From Bacteroides sp. OF04-15BH (lineage in GTDB: Bacteria > Bacteroidota > Bacteroidia > Bacteroidales > Bacteroidaceae), in assembly GCF_003477995.1 (NCBI RefSeq), contig NZ_QUEM01000020.1, positions 6,806-70,805 of the forward strand: DNA of 64,000 bases. The letters are read 5' to 3'. Positions 37,161 to 46,563 of the stretch are shown here, one piece after another (the first letter of the stretch is position 1; every line of letters starts with the position of its first letter). Made by a program: the position numbers and the translations under genes. The notes below the pieces were generated by a model, which was not told the origin of the DNA, did not search any database, and saw only the letters and a list, made by a program, of their open reading frames with translations.

Positions 37161-38099
37161 TTACACTAAGTATTGTGAACTGATAGACTCATTGGTTTCT
37201 ACGCGACGGATGGTTTCCGCAATCAGGTCAGCAATAGACAGCTGCTTTACCTTGTCGCAACGCTTTGAGTAAGGAATACTGTCTGTGAATACCATCTCGA
37301 TCAGAGAGCTGTCCTGAACACGCTCTGAAGCAGGTCCTGACATCACACCGTGAGAAGCGATAGCTCTTACTGACTTGGCTCCGTTTTCCTTCATCAGGTC
37401 GGCAGCCTTGGTGATTGTACCGGCTGTATCTACCATGTCGTCAACGAGGATAACGTTGGCATCCTTTACATTACCGATAATCTGCATGCTGGCAACTACG
37501 TTTGCCTTTTCGCGCTTCTTGTCACACAGAACCATCGGGCAGTTCAGGTATTTGGCATAAGTGCTGGCGCGCTTAGAACCACCAACGTCCGGAGTGGCGA
37601 TAACCAGATTCTCCAGGTTCAGTGACTGAATGTAAGGCAACATCACGCTTGAAGCATAAAGGTGGTCAACCGGAACATTGAAGAATCCCTGCTCCTGATC
37701 GGCATGCAGGTCCATAGTAATCAAGCGGTCGATACCGGCTACACTCAACATGTCAGCTACCAGCTTGGCTGCGATGGAAACACGTGGCTTGTCCTTGCGG
37801 TCCTGACGGGCCCAGCCGAAGTAAGGGATAACGGCAATGATGCTTTTGGCAGACGCACGCTTGGCAGCGTCGATCATCAGCAACAACTCCATCAGGTTAT
37901 CTGAGTTCGGGAAGGTTGACTGGATCAGGAATACATCGCGTCCGCGGATAGATTCCTCATAAGAAACGGCAAATTCACCGTCAGCAAAGTGAGTAATTTG
38001 CAGTTTACCCAGTTCACAGCCCAAACTTGCACAGATTTTCTCAGCCAAATATTTTGAATTGGTTCCTGAGAATACTTTAAATGGTCTTTTCTCGCTCAT
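37161..38099 (-). CDS. prs: ribose-phosphate pyrophosphokinase
   Basis: 312 aa, class I PRPP synthase length. It makes PRPP from ribose-5-phosphate and ATP for purines, pyrimidines, NAD, histidine and tryptophan. Visible blocks are FSGTNSKYLAEKI, FADGEFAVSYEESIRGRDVFLIQST (the flexible region), YFGWARQDRKDKPRVSIAAKL (ATP/ribose-phosphate site) and VILVDDMVDTAGTITKAADLM (PRPP-binding loop). It also supplies the TrpD substrate, though it is not linked to the trp operon. The ThiE-like gene lies 39 bp upstream in the same direction. Confidence 0.96.
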   Translation of the reverse strand: MSEKRPFKVFSGTNSKYLAEKICASLGCELGKLQITHFADGEFAVSYEESIRGRDVFLIQSTFPNSDNLMELLLMIDAAKRASAKSIIAVIPYFGWARQDRKDKPRVSIAAKLVADMLSVAGIDRLITMDLHADQEQGFFNVPVDHLYASSVMLPYIQSLNLENLVIATPDVGGSKRASTYAKYLNCPMVLCDKKREKANVVASMQIIGNVKDANVILVDDMVDTAGTITKAADLMKENGAKSVRAIASHGVMSGPASERVQDSSLIEMVFTDSIPYSKRCDKVKQLSIADLIAETIRRVETNESISSQYLV

Positions 38100-38138
38100 C
38101 GTTTTAAAAAATATTTGTGGGTTACAATATTCGTTTTT

Positions 38139-38747
38139 TCAGCCTACGGCCTTTCTCAGCATCTTGAAGTGGTCCAGCAGGCTTTTGAAATCTTTGTTCG
38201 AATGAATGTCGAACCGGTTCCACAGATCGCCTTTGATAACCACGCCGCCGAAGCCGCAGTCCTTGATTATCGGTATGTTTTGCAGCGAAACGCCCCCGAG
38301 CGCCATCACGCGGTGGTCGATCACTCCGGATTTATGGGCGGATTCCAACAGGGTGCGGTCAAAAGCAGACGGATATCCGGACTTGGAAATGCTGTCGAAA
38401 ATAGGGCTCAGGAATACATAGTCGAACTTTTTCTTTTCGGCAGTCACCTCTTCCAGACTGTGGAGCGATTTGCTTACATGCCCCTTATAGCCTGCGGGAG
38501 GTTCCGGATTGCGGCTGTTCAGATGGATCCCCATCAGGTTGAATTCCTTCTTCAGATAAAAATGATCATGAACGACGATTTGCTTGTGATATTCGTCGGG
38601 CAACAGTGTCAAAAGTCTTTCCGAATAGACCGGATCGGAGCCCGGCTTTCTCAAATGAAGAACATCCAGACCCTCCTCAAAAAGCAGACTGATGATCTGG
38701 TCTTCTTCAACAAAGAACTCCTCGTTGGTCAATAAAATCAATTTCAT
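38139..38747 (-). CDS. ThiE/TenI-like protein, second thiamine-phosphate-synthase homologue
   Basis: 202-aa TIM-barrel protein of the thiamine-phosphate synthase superfamily: VLHLRKPGSD, IVVHDHFYLKKEF, GIHLNSRN, VSKSLHSLEEV, YVFLSPIFDSISKSGY and VMALGGV line up with the ThiE blocks. Compared with ThiE at 52676-53290 it lacks the QLR-K start and the TTK phosphate motif of the true synthase, so it may be a TenI-type or otherwise altered member. It is not in the thiamine operon but directly upstream of prs. A TACCTTTG element (38774-38781, minus) precedes it. Confidence 0.75.
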   Translation of the reverse strand: MKLILLTNEEFFVEEDQIISLLFEEGLDVLHLRKPGSDPVYSERLLTLLPDEYHKQIVVHDHFYLKKEFNLMGIHLNSRNPEPPAGYKGHVSKSLHSLEEVTAEKKKFDYVFLSPIFDSISKSGYPSAFDRTLLESAHKSGVIDHRVMALGGVSLQNIPIIKDCGFGGVVIKGDLWNRFDIHSNKDFKSLLDHFKMLRKAVG

Positions 38748-38865
38748 AAGAACTTTAACACTTATTTTTGTTGCAAAGGTAAGAAAAAACTATTAGCCCG
38801 CATAGTGTTTCAATTATTTTTCGTTTTATTTTTCAATGCGGTGGCGTTCTTAGGATAATAATGGT

Positions 38866-38873
38866 TAACTTTG
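38866..38873 (+). promoter_or_regulatory. -7 element (TAACTTTG) before the tricorn-like protease
   Basis: Exact TAnnTTTG match 38 bp upstream of the protease ATG; no clear TTTG at -33. Confidence 0.4.
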
Positions 38874-38911
38874 TCCTTTATTAATTATGGTTTAACTCAT
38901 CATTTTGCTTT

Positions 38912-41900
38912 ATGAATAAGAAGATGTTGTTCGGTTTGGCCCTGGCCTGCCAGACCAACTTGTGGGCTGCCGGCGAGCAGCCCGGATGGCTTCGCTGGTG
39001 TTCCATTTCACCGGATGGAAAGCAGATTGCCTTTACTTATTGCGGAGACATCTACACGGTGCCGGCTGCGGGCGGTGAAGCACGCCAGCTCACAGCCAAT
39101 ACGGCTTATGATTACGCTCCGGTGTGGAGCCCCGACAGCAAGCACATTGCTTTTGCCAGTGCGCGCGAGGGTAGTATGGATGTGTATGTGTCTTCGCTCG
39201 AAGGGGGAGCGCCGAAGCGCATCACCACAAATTCGGGAAATGAAATCCCGGTGGCTTTTCTGGATAATGAGCAGGTGCTCTTCTCGGCCTGGGGCATGCC
39301 TTCGGTAGACAATACGCAATATCCGAGCGGTATCTACACACATATCTATAAGGTAAGTGTGCAGGGCGGCCGTCCGCAGCTTTACTCCGAATGGACCATG
39401 CGTAATCCCAACGTAGGCCGTCAGGGTGTGCTTTTTGAGGATGTCAAGGGCTATGAGGACTATTGGCGCAAGCACCAGACTTCGAGCATCGCCAGCGACG
39501 TGTGGCTCTATGACGGAAAGAACTATCGCCAGCTTACCAGCTTCAAGGGCGAGAACCGGAATCCGCTCTGGGCGGCCGACGGCAGCCAGTTCTATTATCT
39601 GAGCGAGGAGGGCGGCTCTTTCAACATTTTCAAGAAAGGTCTTTCCGTGCAGGACAATCCGGTGCAGCTCACACACTATAAGGACTGTCCGGTGCGTTTC
39701 CTGTCGGCTTCGGACAACGATTTGTTGTGCTATAGTTACGATGGCGAAATCTACACCTTGCAGCCGGGCGGAGAACCGAAGAAGGTGACGGTGCGCATCA
39801 CGCGCGACGACATGCAGCGCGATGTGATCCGCCAGTTGCGTTCATCCGGAGCCAGTGAGATTTCCGTATCGCCAAAAGGCAATGAGATCGCTTTTGTGAT
39901 GAGTGGCGATGTGTATGTCACTTCAATTGACTATAAGACTACCAAGCAGATTACCGATACGCCACAGAAGGAACGCACCGTGGACTTCGCGCCCGACGGT
40001 CGTTCGTTGGTGTACGCTTCCGAGCGCAACGGTCTGTGGCAGGTGTTCCAGGCCAGTCTGGTCAAGAAGGATGAGAAGAACTTTACTTATGCCACCGAGA
40101 TCAAGGAAGAACAACTTACTGACGGCAAATACACAGCCTTCCAGCCGGTGTATAATCCGAAGGGAGGCGAGGTGGCTTTCCTGAAGAACCGCACCGAAAT
40201 CTGTGTGCTCGATGTGAAGTCGCGCAAGGTGCGCACGGTGATGGACGGCAAATATCAGTATTCTTATACCGACGGTGATCAGGACTTTACCTGGAGCCCG
40301 GACGGCAAATGGCTGCTCACGGAGTATATCGGTGTGGGTGGCTGGAACAATAAGGACATCGCGCTTGTCAGAGCCGACGGTAGCGGGGTGATCCACAATC
40401 TGACAAACAGCGGTTACAGCGAGGGTAGTCCGAAGTGGGTGCTCGACGGTAAGGCCATGATTTTCCAGAGCGACCGTTCGGGTTATCGCAGCCACGGTTC
40501 CTGGGGCTCACAGCGTGACGAATACATTATGTTCTTCGATGCGGATGCTTACGACCGCTTTATGATGAACAAGGAGGAACTGGCACTTCTGGCCGAGCGT
40601 GAGAAGGAAGAGAAAGAGGCCGAGGAGAAGAAGGTCAAGGAAATGTCCGACAAGGAGCGCAAGAAATACGAGGCCAACAAGGAAAAGGAGAAGAACAAGG
40701 ATCTGGTCTTCGACCTGGAACATCTGGAGGAACGCACGCTGCGCCTCACTCCTTATTCTACCAATCTGGGCGATGCCGTGCTGAGCAAGGACGGAAGCAA
40801 ACTGTATTATGTGGCTCCATACGAGGGCGGTGCCGGACTTTGGGTGCAGCACATCAAGGAGTATCGCAATGAATTGAAAATGCGCGGCATGGATTGGGCC
40901 AATCTGGATGCCGATCCGGAAGTGAAAAATGCCTATATGGCCAGCGGAGGCATGATCAAGAAACTGGATATCGAAAACGGACGCATCAGTAATGTGCCGT
41001 TTGAGGCTTTCTATACTTCGCGTCCGGACGAGGAGCGTGCTTACCAGTTTGAGCACATCTGGAAACAGACCAAAGACAAACTCTACGATCCGAACATGAA
41101 CGGTGCTGACTGGGATGCCATCTATAAGACGTATTCCAAGTATCTGCCTTACATCAACAACAACTATGACTTTGCCGAAATGGCGAGCGAGATGTTGGGC
41201 GAACTGAACGTGTCGCACACAGGATGCCGTTTCGGTGGTTACGGCGGCGCGTTGCCTACAGCCTCATTGGGTGTGTTCTATGATGAGACTTATCAGGGCG
41301 ACGGACTGAAGGTGAAGGAAGTGCTCGAGGGCAGTCCGGTTGAACTGGCTGCTCATCCGATCAAGGCCGGTGCCGTGATTCTGGCTATTGACGGAGTGAA
41401 AATCAAGGCTGGAATGGATTATTATCCGTTGCTCGAAGGCAAGGTGGGCCGTTACACACGCCTCACGGTAAAAGACGGCGGTAAAGAATTCCATGTGACA
41501 GTGAAGCCGATCTCTTCCGGTCGTGAAAGCGATTTGCTGTATGACCGCTGGGTAAAACGCAATCAGCGCATGGTAGCGCAGTTGTCCGACAACCGTGTGG
41601 CTTACGTGCACATCAAGGAGATGAACGCAGCTTGTTTCCAGAAACTTTATAAGGAGTTGATGAGCGACGAGAACCGTAACAAGGATGCCGTGGTGGTAGA
41701 CACCCGTCATAACGGAGGTGGCTGGCTGCACGACGATATCTGTATCCTGCTGAGTGGTAAGCGCACGCTGCAGTACAAACCGCGCGGTCAGTTCATCGGT
41801 AACGACCCGTTCGACCGTTGGTTCAAGCCTTCGTGCATGCTCGTTTGTGAGGACAACTATTCCAATGCTCACGGAACTCCTTGGTATTATAAGGAGCAGG

Positions 41901-42154
41901 GTATCGGTAAACTGGTTGGTGCTCCGGTGCCCGGAACCATGACAGCCGTATGGTGGGAGTATCTCGACGGCGGACTGGTGTTCGGTATTCCTCAGGTTAC
42001 TGCCGTGGATATGCGTGGCGGTGTTCTGGAGAACCAGCAGCTTGATCCCGACATCGAGGTGTATAACAAACCTGAAGATGTGCTTGCCGGCAAGGATGCT
42101 CAGCTGGAAGCCGCCGTTCAGGAAATGCTGAAGGAAATCAAGCAGAACAAGTAA
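38912..42154 (+). CDS. tricorn-like S41 protease with beta-propeller and PDZ domains
   Basis: 1080 aa with a signal peptide (LFGLALACQTNLWAAG). Residues about 22-520 form a WD40/TolB-like beta-propeller (repeats such as SPDGKQIAFTYCGDIYTVPA and SPDSKHIAFASAREG). A highly charged Glu/Lys helix lies at about 555-605. A PDZ-like domain (about 780-860) and the S41 catalytic domain follow. The likely nucleophile is Ser984 in EDNYSNAHGTP, with VVDTRHNGGGWLHDD upstream and GAPVPGTMTAVW after it. This is the architecture of archaeal tricorn, but exported. It probably trims peptides in the periplasm. It is monocistronic with a terminator downstream. Confidence 0.9.
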   Translation: MNKKMLFGLALACQTNLWAAGEQPGWLRWCSISPDGKQIAFTYCGDIYTVPAAGGEARQLTANTAYDYAPVWSPDSKHIAFASAREGSMDVYVSSLEGGAPKRITTNSGNEIPVAFLDNEQVLFSAWGMPSVDNTQYPSGIYTHIYKVSVQGGRPQLYSEWTMRNPNVGRQGVLFEDVKGYEDYWRKHQTSSIASDVWLYDGKNYRQLTSFKGENRNPLWAADGSQFYYLSEEGGSFNIFKKGLSVQDNPVQLTHYKDCPVRFLSASDNDLLCYSYDGEIYTLQPGGEPKKVTVRITRDDMQRDVIRQLRSSGASEISVSPKGNEIAFVMSGDVYVTSIDYKTTKQITDTPQKERTVDFAPDGRSLVYASERNGLWQVFQASLVKKDEKNFTYATEIKEEQLTDGKYTAFQPVYNPKGGEVAFLKNRTEICVLDVKSRKVRTVMDGKYQYSYTDGDQDFTWSPDGKWLLTEYIGVGGWNNKDIALVRADGSGVIHNLTNSGYSEGSPKWVLDGKAMIFQSDRSGYRSHGSWGSQRDEYIMFFDADAYDRFMMNKEELALLAEREKEEKEAEEKKVKEMSDKERKKYEANKEKEKNKDLVFDLEHLEERTLRLTPYSTNLGDAVLSKDGSKLYYVAPYEGGAGLWVQHIKEYRNELKMRGMDWANLDADPEVKNAYMASGGMIKKLDIENGRISNVPFEAFYTSRPDEERAYQFEHIWKQTKDKLYDPNMNGADWDAIYKTYSKYLPYINNNYDFAEMASEMLGELNVSHTGCRFGGYGGALPTASLGVFYDETYQGDGLKVKEVLEGSPVELAAHPIKAGAVILAIDGVKIKAGMDYYPLLEGKVGRYTRLTVKDGGKEFHVTVKPISSGRESDLLYDRWVKRNQRMVAQLSDNRVAYVHIKEMNAACFQKLYKELMSDENRNKDAVVVDTRHNGGGWLHDDICILLSGKRTLQYKPRGQFIGNDPFDRWFKPSCMLVCEDNYSNAHGTPWYYKEQGIGKLVGAPVPGTMTAVWWEYLDGGLVFGIPQVTAVDMRGGVLENQQLDPDIEVYNKPEDVLAGKDAQLEAAVQEMLKEIKQNK

Positions 42155-42258
42155 TCCGAATCGCGAAGCATGATGCATTCTGATTATTGGTGAACTTCAA
42201 AACGGGGAAGGTTCTGATAAGGACTTCTTCGGAAAATACAAAATACATGTTTTGAGAT

Positions 42259-42308
42259 AAAAGAGTTATGCCTTTCTTTCGTAAGAAAAGAGGGATAACT
42301 CTTTTTTT
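42259..42308 (+). terminator. terminator of the tricorn-like protease gene
   Basis: AAAAGAGTTAT...ATAACTCTTTTTTT inverted repeat with inner pairing of CTTTCTTTCGTAAGAAAAG, followed by a T-run. Confidence 0.7.
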
Positions 42309-42417
42309 ATATATTCCATGATGCCTTGTGTCTTTTTTTACATTTTTGTGGTCTTCGTATTTTAAATACTGTGTAAAAAAGTCTACAAAATTAATTTATT
42401 CCTCTTGGATTAAAACA

Positions 42418-42425
42418 TATATTTG
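42418..42425 (+). promoter_or_regulatory. -7 element (TATATTTG) of cassette 1
   Basis: Exact TAnnTTTG match 28 bp upstream of the first cassette gene; the -33 region is A/T-rich without a clean TTTG. Confidence 0.5.
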
Positions 42426-42453
42426 TAATTGTTCTTTATTTAAATCTATAGAC

Positions 42454-42924
42454 ATGAAAAAAATATTATTGAGTATTGTAGCATGTTTGGTCTTTCCAAA
42501 TATCTACGCAGATGATCTTACTGCATTTCTGAAAATGCGCGACGGATCGTCTTTGCAAATGCAGCTGGAGGCTTCTTCCGAGGTAAAGTTGCAGAAGAAT
42601 CTATTGAAGGTATATAATCATTGGTTACAAAAAACAGAGTTTATTTTCTTGATAGATGATGTTGCTTCCCTGTCTTTTAGCCAGCCGTCTACGGATATCA
42701 AGAATGTTTCTTCAGAGACTCTTTGTTATCGTATGGACAATGGAATCTTGTATATCAGTGGAGTAACGGGGAATGCGCCTGTTCAGGTATATGATGCTTC
42801 CGGTGTACTTCTAAAGGATGTTGCTGTTCGGGGTTCCTCATGTAGCATATCGTTGATGGATTTCTCTCAAGGATTGTTATTAGTAAAAGTAAATAATCAA
42901 ACCATTAAAATTCTGAAGAGATGA
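42454..42924 (+). CDS. cassette 1 gene A: 156-aa exported protein with sorting-signal-like C-terminus
   Basis: 156 aa with a signal peptide (LLSIVACLVFPNIYA) followed by DDLTAFLKMRDGSS, the pattern of small Bacteroidales proteins that begin with a KDG-type beta hairpin. The last 45 residues (VQVYDASGVLLKDVAV ... GLLLVKVNNQTIKILKR) resemble the type-A C-terminal sorting domain of the type IX secretion system: a V-x-D-x-x-G turn, a G-L-x-L-V-K-V strand and a basic end. The frame is open upstream, but the ATG at 42454 matches the paralogue exactly in length. It overlaps the next gene by 4 bp (ATGA). Function unknown. Confidence 0.8.
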   Translation: MKKILLSIVACLVFPNIYADDLTAFLKMRDGSSLQMQLEASSEVKLQKNLLKVYNHWLQKTEFIFLIDDVASLSFSQPSTDIKNVSSETLCYRMDNGILYISGVTGNAPVQVYDASGVLLKDVAVRGSSCSISLMDFSQGLLLVKVNNQTIKILKR

Positions 42925-44351
42925 AAAAGATTTTACCGATTATATTGATGGCGTCCAGCATCGGCGCGTGGGCTCAGACACCGATTCAGGTACAGACCAA
43001 GACCAAAATGTATGATTTGTCGGATGCTTATAGCATTACATTTGAGAACGGAGGACAGACTCAAGTTATCAAGACAAAAAGTCAGGGAGAAATTCGTGTA
43101 CCTTTGGCCGATTTGAAACAAATTTATTTTAATGACACCTTGGTCACTCTGACAGATCAGATTAAGAATCTGGAGGGATGCGAGATCATGAAAACCATTT
43201 TGTTTGAGGAAAACTCTGTCCTGGCTCCATACATGTTTGCTCCCTATCTTAATGCTTCTAATATTACACGTGTTTTCATTCCTACAGACAAAGCCTTTGA
43301 GGCTATTCCAGTCGTGAATCCAAAGACTCCGAACCTGCCTTGCGTTTTGTCCGTAACTTTGGATAAGGCTGCTTCTTTTCCTTTTCGTGCTCAACTGAAA
43401 AGATATGATCCAGAAACGGGTGAGGTCGGTGGATTTTTAGGAATAACCCCTTCCTCTGCAGAGTTGGGAGCCTTTTTAAAACGTTTGGTTATGAATCAGT
43501 TTGCTTTCGGAAATAGAAAGGAACTGAAAACCGTGACTGGTTCAATGATTGAAGAATCGGAAGAAGGTTACAAGGGAACCTATGAATTGGAAGCTACAAG
43601 AAAAGGAAATAAATATCAGACTAATGTCAATGCGGTGCAAGTCTTGAATGGTTCCGACAATAGAAAATGTATCATTACAGATGCTGTGTTGAGTGAAACG
43701 TTGTGCAGCACGCATGAGGCATTACAGGAACTTTCTCCAAAGTTTTTGCAGTTGCTGGAGGATATTCCTTTGGATTTGATGGATCAATTAGGATTTTTTG
43801 ATCCTGATTATGAATATTGGGAGAGAACACCGTATTTTTCTTTTTTCGAGACTTTGAGTTCCGGAAAGAAGAAGTTCCGTTGGAATTCTACGGCTGTAAA
43901 CTATACCATATTTGCTCCTACGGATGAGGCTTTGGAGGCAGCTTTCCGTAGTGGTATCTTGCTTTCCTGGGATGAGATCAGGGCGATGGCGGATAATCTG
44001 ATAGATTCTGCCGATTGGGAGATAAAGGGTAAGTATGAAGTGCTCGAAAAGGTTACGGAACTGTTTTTCTTTATCAATCAGCACATCTTGTTTGGAAATG
44101 TAATGACAGATATTCCAGAAAATACAGAATCCAAAATCACAACTTGTCTGTTGACTGGTAATCATACTTCTCAGACAGTTTCTGTTCGGAGAGATAAAGG
44201 AAATGTCTTTTCGGTATCTACTGCAAAGACCATCCCGAGTTCAATTCGATATGTAAAAGAGGTCGGAGAATCTAATTATCAGCTTTTCTTTTCAGACCAG
44301 ATGCAATCTGGAGTGGTTATGCAGATAGACAAAGCAATAACAAACGAATAA
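42921..44351 (+). CDS. cassette 1 gene B: exported FAS1-like protein
   Basis: 476 aa with a signal peptide ending GAWAQ. It opens with TPIQVQTKTKMYDLSDAYSITF and GEIRVPLADLKQIYFND, a KDG-type leader related to gene A. The C-terminal half contains a fasciclin (FAS1) hallmark, VNYTIFAPTDEALEAAFRSG, followed by a helical segment and an INQHILFGNVMTDIP stretch like the second FAS1 motif; an earlier, weaker copy (TRVFIPTDKAFEAIPV) lies near residue 115. FAS1 domains mediate adhesion. No catalytic residues are evident. There is an ATGA overlap with gene A and an 11-bp gap to gene C. Confidence 0.8.
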   Translation: MKKILPIILMASSIGAWAQTPIQVQTKTKMYDLSDAYSITFENGGQTQVIKTKSQGEIRVPLADLKQIYFNDTLVTLTDQIKNLEGCEIMKTILFEENSVLAPYMFAPYLNASNITRVFIPTDKAFEAIPVVNPKTPNLPCVLSVTLDKAASFPFRAQLKRYDPETGEVGGFLGITPSSAELGAFLKRLVMNQFAFGNRKELKTVTGSMIEESEEGYKGTYELEATRKGNKYQTNVNAVQVLNGSDNRKCIITDAVLSETLCSTHEALQELSPKFLQLLEDIPLDLMDQLGFFDPDYEYWERTPYFSFFETLSSGKKKFRWNSTAVNYTIFAPTDEALEAAFRSGILLSWDEIRAMADNLIDSADWEIKGKYEVLEKVTELFFFINQHILFGNVMTDIPENTESKITTCLLTGNHTSQTVSVRRDKGNVFSVSTAKTIPSSIRYVKEVGESNYQLFFSDQMQSGVVMQIDKAITNE

Positions 44352-44362
44352 ATAAGACGATT

Positions 44363-45871
44363 ATGAATAACATCTATAAAAAAATGGGACTTACCCTAGT
44401 TTGCCTGGCTTGTGGCTTTTCATTAATGGCACAGGAAACTAGTGATGTATCTAAAGATGATGCACTTTTATTACCCGCAGCTCTGGAACAGCAGGCCGAT
44501 TTTAAGGTCTTTACAAAACTGTTGAAGGAAACACAATGGGATCAGGTTTTAATGGCAGCAGAGGATGAAGATTTTGTTATGGAATATAATCCACCTCAGA
44601 ATCCTACAATGGGTCCCAGTGTAACTCCAGAGTCCCGTCCTTATGCCTTTACTGTTTTTGCAGAACATGATAGTGTTTTTGCTTCAAGAGGTATTAAGGA
44701 TGCTGCTACGTTGACGGCTTATTTGCAGGAGCATTATGCAGATAATTCTGTTTTTGAAGGTATGCTGTATAATGATCAGTACACGGATGCGCGTCATGTA
44801 GTAAACCGTTTTGTTGCTTATCATCTTTTGCCGCAGATTTTAAGACCGGAGCAATTGGTGATTCATTATAATGAGTATGATTTTGATCTTGACGCCTTTC
44901 TGGAAACGGGTATAGCTCATCCTACAATTCCCGTATATGAATATTATACTACGATGGGAGAAGATCGTCGTTTGCTGAAGCTTTATGAAAGTACTTCTTC
45001 TGGCGGTGTTCGCTTGAACCGTATTGTAGAACATAACCCACAAACCTTTATGGAGCAAGAAGTAAAGATTGAGGGCATTCTTGTTTCAGGAGAGCATATG
45101 CAAAAGGCATCAAACGGAAACATTTATTTCCTGAATAAAATGTTGGTTTATGATGATGATTTTGCATTGAATGGACTTGCAAAAGAAAGACTGCGTTTTG
45201 ATTTTACTGCATTGACTCCCGAATTGATGAATCTGGGCTATCGTCGTCTGATGAATAATTCATTCCGGACTCTTTATTTGCCAGTGGACTATATGGATAA
45301 TATTAAAGTACTATCCGGAAAACTGTTTTATAATCCAGGATTTAGAGGTGGTTGGAGTGATTATCAAGGAGATGAGTTGAGTCTTCATGCCCAGAAAGAT
45401 GGAAGCGATGTACTAATAAAACTTCCACCAGTTTCTGCCGATGGCATGTATCAGGTTCGTATGGGATTTTTTAGTAACCCTTTACGTGGTATTGTGCAGT
45501 ATTATTTTGGTACAGAGGATAATATCGCGGCTATAGGTATCCCTATTGATGAACGGGTGGATTTTAATACGGGTTATATTCCCTTTGGTTGGAGTGATTC
45601 TTTTGTTGACTCTGATTTGATTCTTTATCAGGCAAATCTTATGAAGGCTCCTAATGGAATCCAGAATTTTATGGGGGGAGGGGAATCTCTGCGTGATTCA
45701 AAAACTTCTATCCGGCGTATTATTGGAGTATTTGATATGCGAGTTGGTGAGACATATTATCTTCGAATAAAGACATCTTCTGGTATGAATAGTGAGGTCT
45801 TATTGGATTATCTGGAATTGGTTCCTTCTACGGTATATGATAATCCAGAGGTTTCTGAAGATATTTGGTAA
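44363..45871 (+). CDS. cassette 1 gene C: exported FAS1-like protein with C-terminal beta-sandwich-like region
   Basis: 502 aa with a signal peptide ending FSLMAQ. Residues about 80-270 look like one FAS1 domain: YAFTVFAEHDSVFASRGIKDAATLTAYLQEH, then VVNRFVAYHLLP, and the closing ASNGNIYFLNKMLVYDD. Residues about 320-495 form a beta-rich module with MYQVRMGFFSNPLRGIVQYYFG and the end motif YYLRIKTSSGMNSEVLLDYLELVP, reminiscent of carbohydrate- or ligand-binding jelly rolls, though this is inference. No lipobox fits well. Function unknown; the conserved trio implies the products act together. Confidence 0.8.
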   Translation: MNNIYKKMGLTLVCLACGFSLMAQETSDVSKDDALLLPAALEQQADFKVFTKLLKETQWDQVLMAAEDEDFVMEYNPPQNPTMGPSVTPESRPYAFTVFAEHDSVFASRGIKDAATLTAYLQEHYADNSVFEGMLYNDQYTDARHVVNRFVAYHLLPQILRPEQLVIHYNEYDFDLDAFLETGIAHPTIPVYEYYTTMGEDRRLLKLYESTSSGGVRLNRIVEHNPQTFMEQEVKIEGILVSGEHMQKASNGNIYFLNKMLVYDDDFALNGLAKERLRFDFTALTPELMNLGYRRLMNNSFRTLYLPVDYMDNIKVLSGKLFYNPGFRGGWSDYQGDELSLHAQKDGSDVLIKLPPVSADGMYQVRMGFFSNPLRGIVQYYFGTEDNIAAIGIPIDERVDFNTGYIPFGWSDSFVDSDLILYQANLMKAPNGIQNFMGGGESLRDSKTSIRRIIGVFDMRVGETYYLRIKTSSGMNSEVLLDYLELVPSTVYDNPEVSEDIW

Positions 45872-45950
45872 TTCTGCAATAAGATTCTTAATAGCCTAGA
45901 TGTATGGATTCTGAAGTTCTAAATAAATACATCTGGCGATGATTCTGCAT

Positions 45951-45999
45951 CAACAAAGGCCATACAATGATTTCTTTTAATCGGGTGTGGCCTTTGTTG
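45951..45999 (+). terminator. terminator-like hairpin after cassette 1
   Basis: CAACAAAGGCCATA (45951-45964) pairs with TGTGGCCTTTGTTG (45986-45999) with one G-T pair. No strong T-run follows, so it could be Rho-dependent or an RNA-stability hairpin. Confidence 0.5.
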
Positions 46000-46500
46000 C
46001 ACAAGTTCTATTAAAAATTCCATTTAAAGATCTTATAAAGTTTTTGAGGTTGCGGTAATGATGAAGCATATAATGAGCGAGATGGTTATTCAATGAAATA
46101 TTGATTTGTTTTTTTAATATTCCTGTGATCAAAAGAACATGTTAAATTCATGCTTTATTTTTGCTGTATTTGTATATGTTTTTCCTATGTGCTAGAATGT
46201 TTCTTATTTTAAGTATGATAATTTTGAAGCGCTATTTTGCATGTTTGACTATGAGTGTCATAATTACATATACTGGGAGAGAAATTGTTTGAATTTATTT
46301 AATGTTGTTTTAAAAGTTATATTAACTGTTTTAAGACCTGATAGTAGATTTTTCTTTTGATTATCCGTCGAATACGAAATATAATTTGTTTCTTATAGAT
46401 TTTGTTTTTAGTAAACTCATAGTTTTCTGTTTATTTTTATTTATGATACATTCTTCTACATGCAAAATCTTGTATGTCTCCTGATTTTCTACACTTGTTT
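46000..46500. other. AT-rich spacer between the two cassettes
   Basis: About 500 bp of strongly AT-rich sequence with no credible coding frame on either strand. Together with the terminator-like hairpin before it and the promoter after it, it makes the second cassette a separate transcription unit. Confidence 0.65.
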
Positions 46501-46531
46501 TTTGTTTTCGTTTTTATTTTTTTTAGGTTTG
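46501..46531 (+). promoter_or_regulatory. promoter of cassette 2 (TTTG-N19-TAGGTTTG)
   Basis: TTTG (46501-46504), a 19-bp gap and TAGGTTTG (46524-46531) form a full Bacteroidetes promoter 32 bp upstream of the cassette 2 gene A ATG. Confidence 0.78.
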
Positions 46532-46563
46532 CATTTGAATAATTGTCTTAATTTTTAACCACA

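Noticed and set aside
45872..46563. possible mobile-element border in the cassette spacer
   Set aside because: No terminal inverted repeats, transposase remnant, tRNA or direct repeat could be found by eye.
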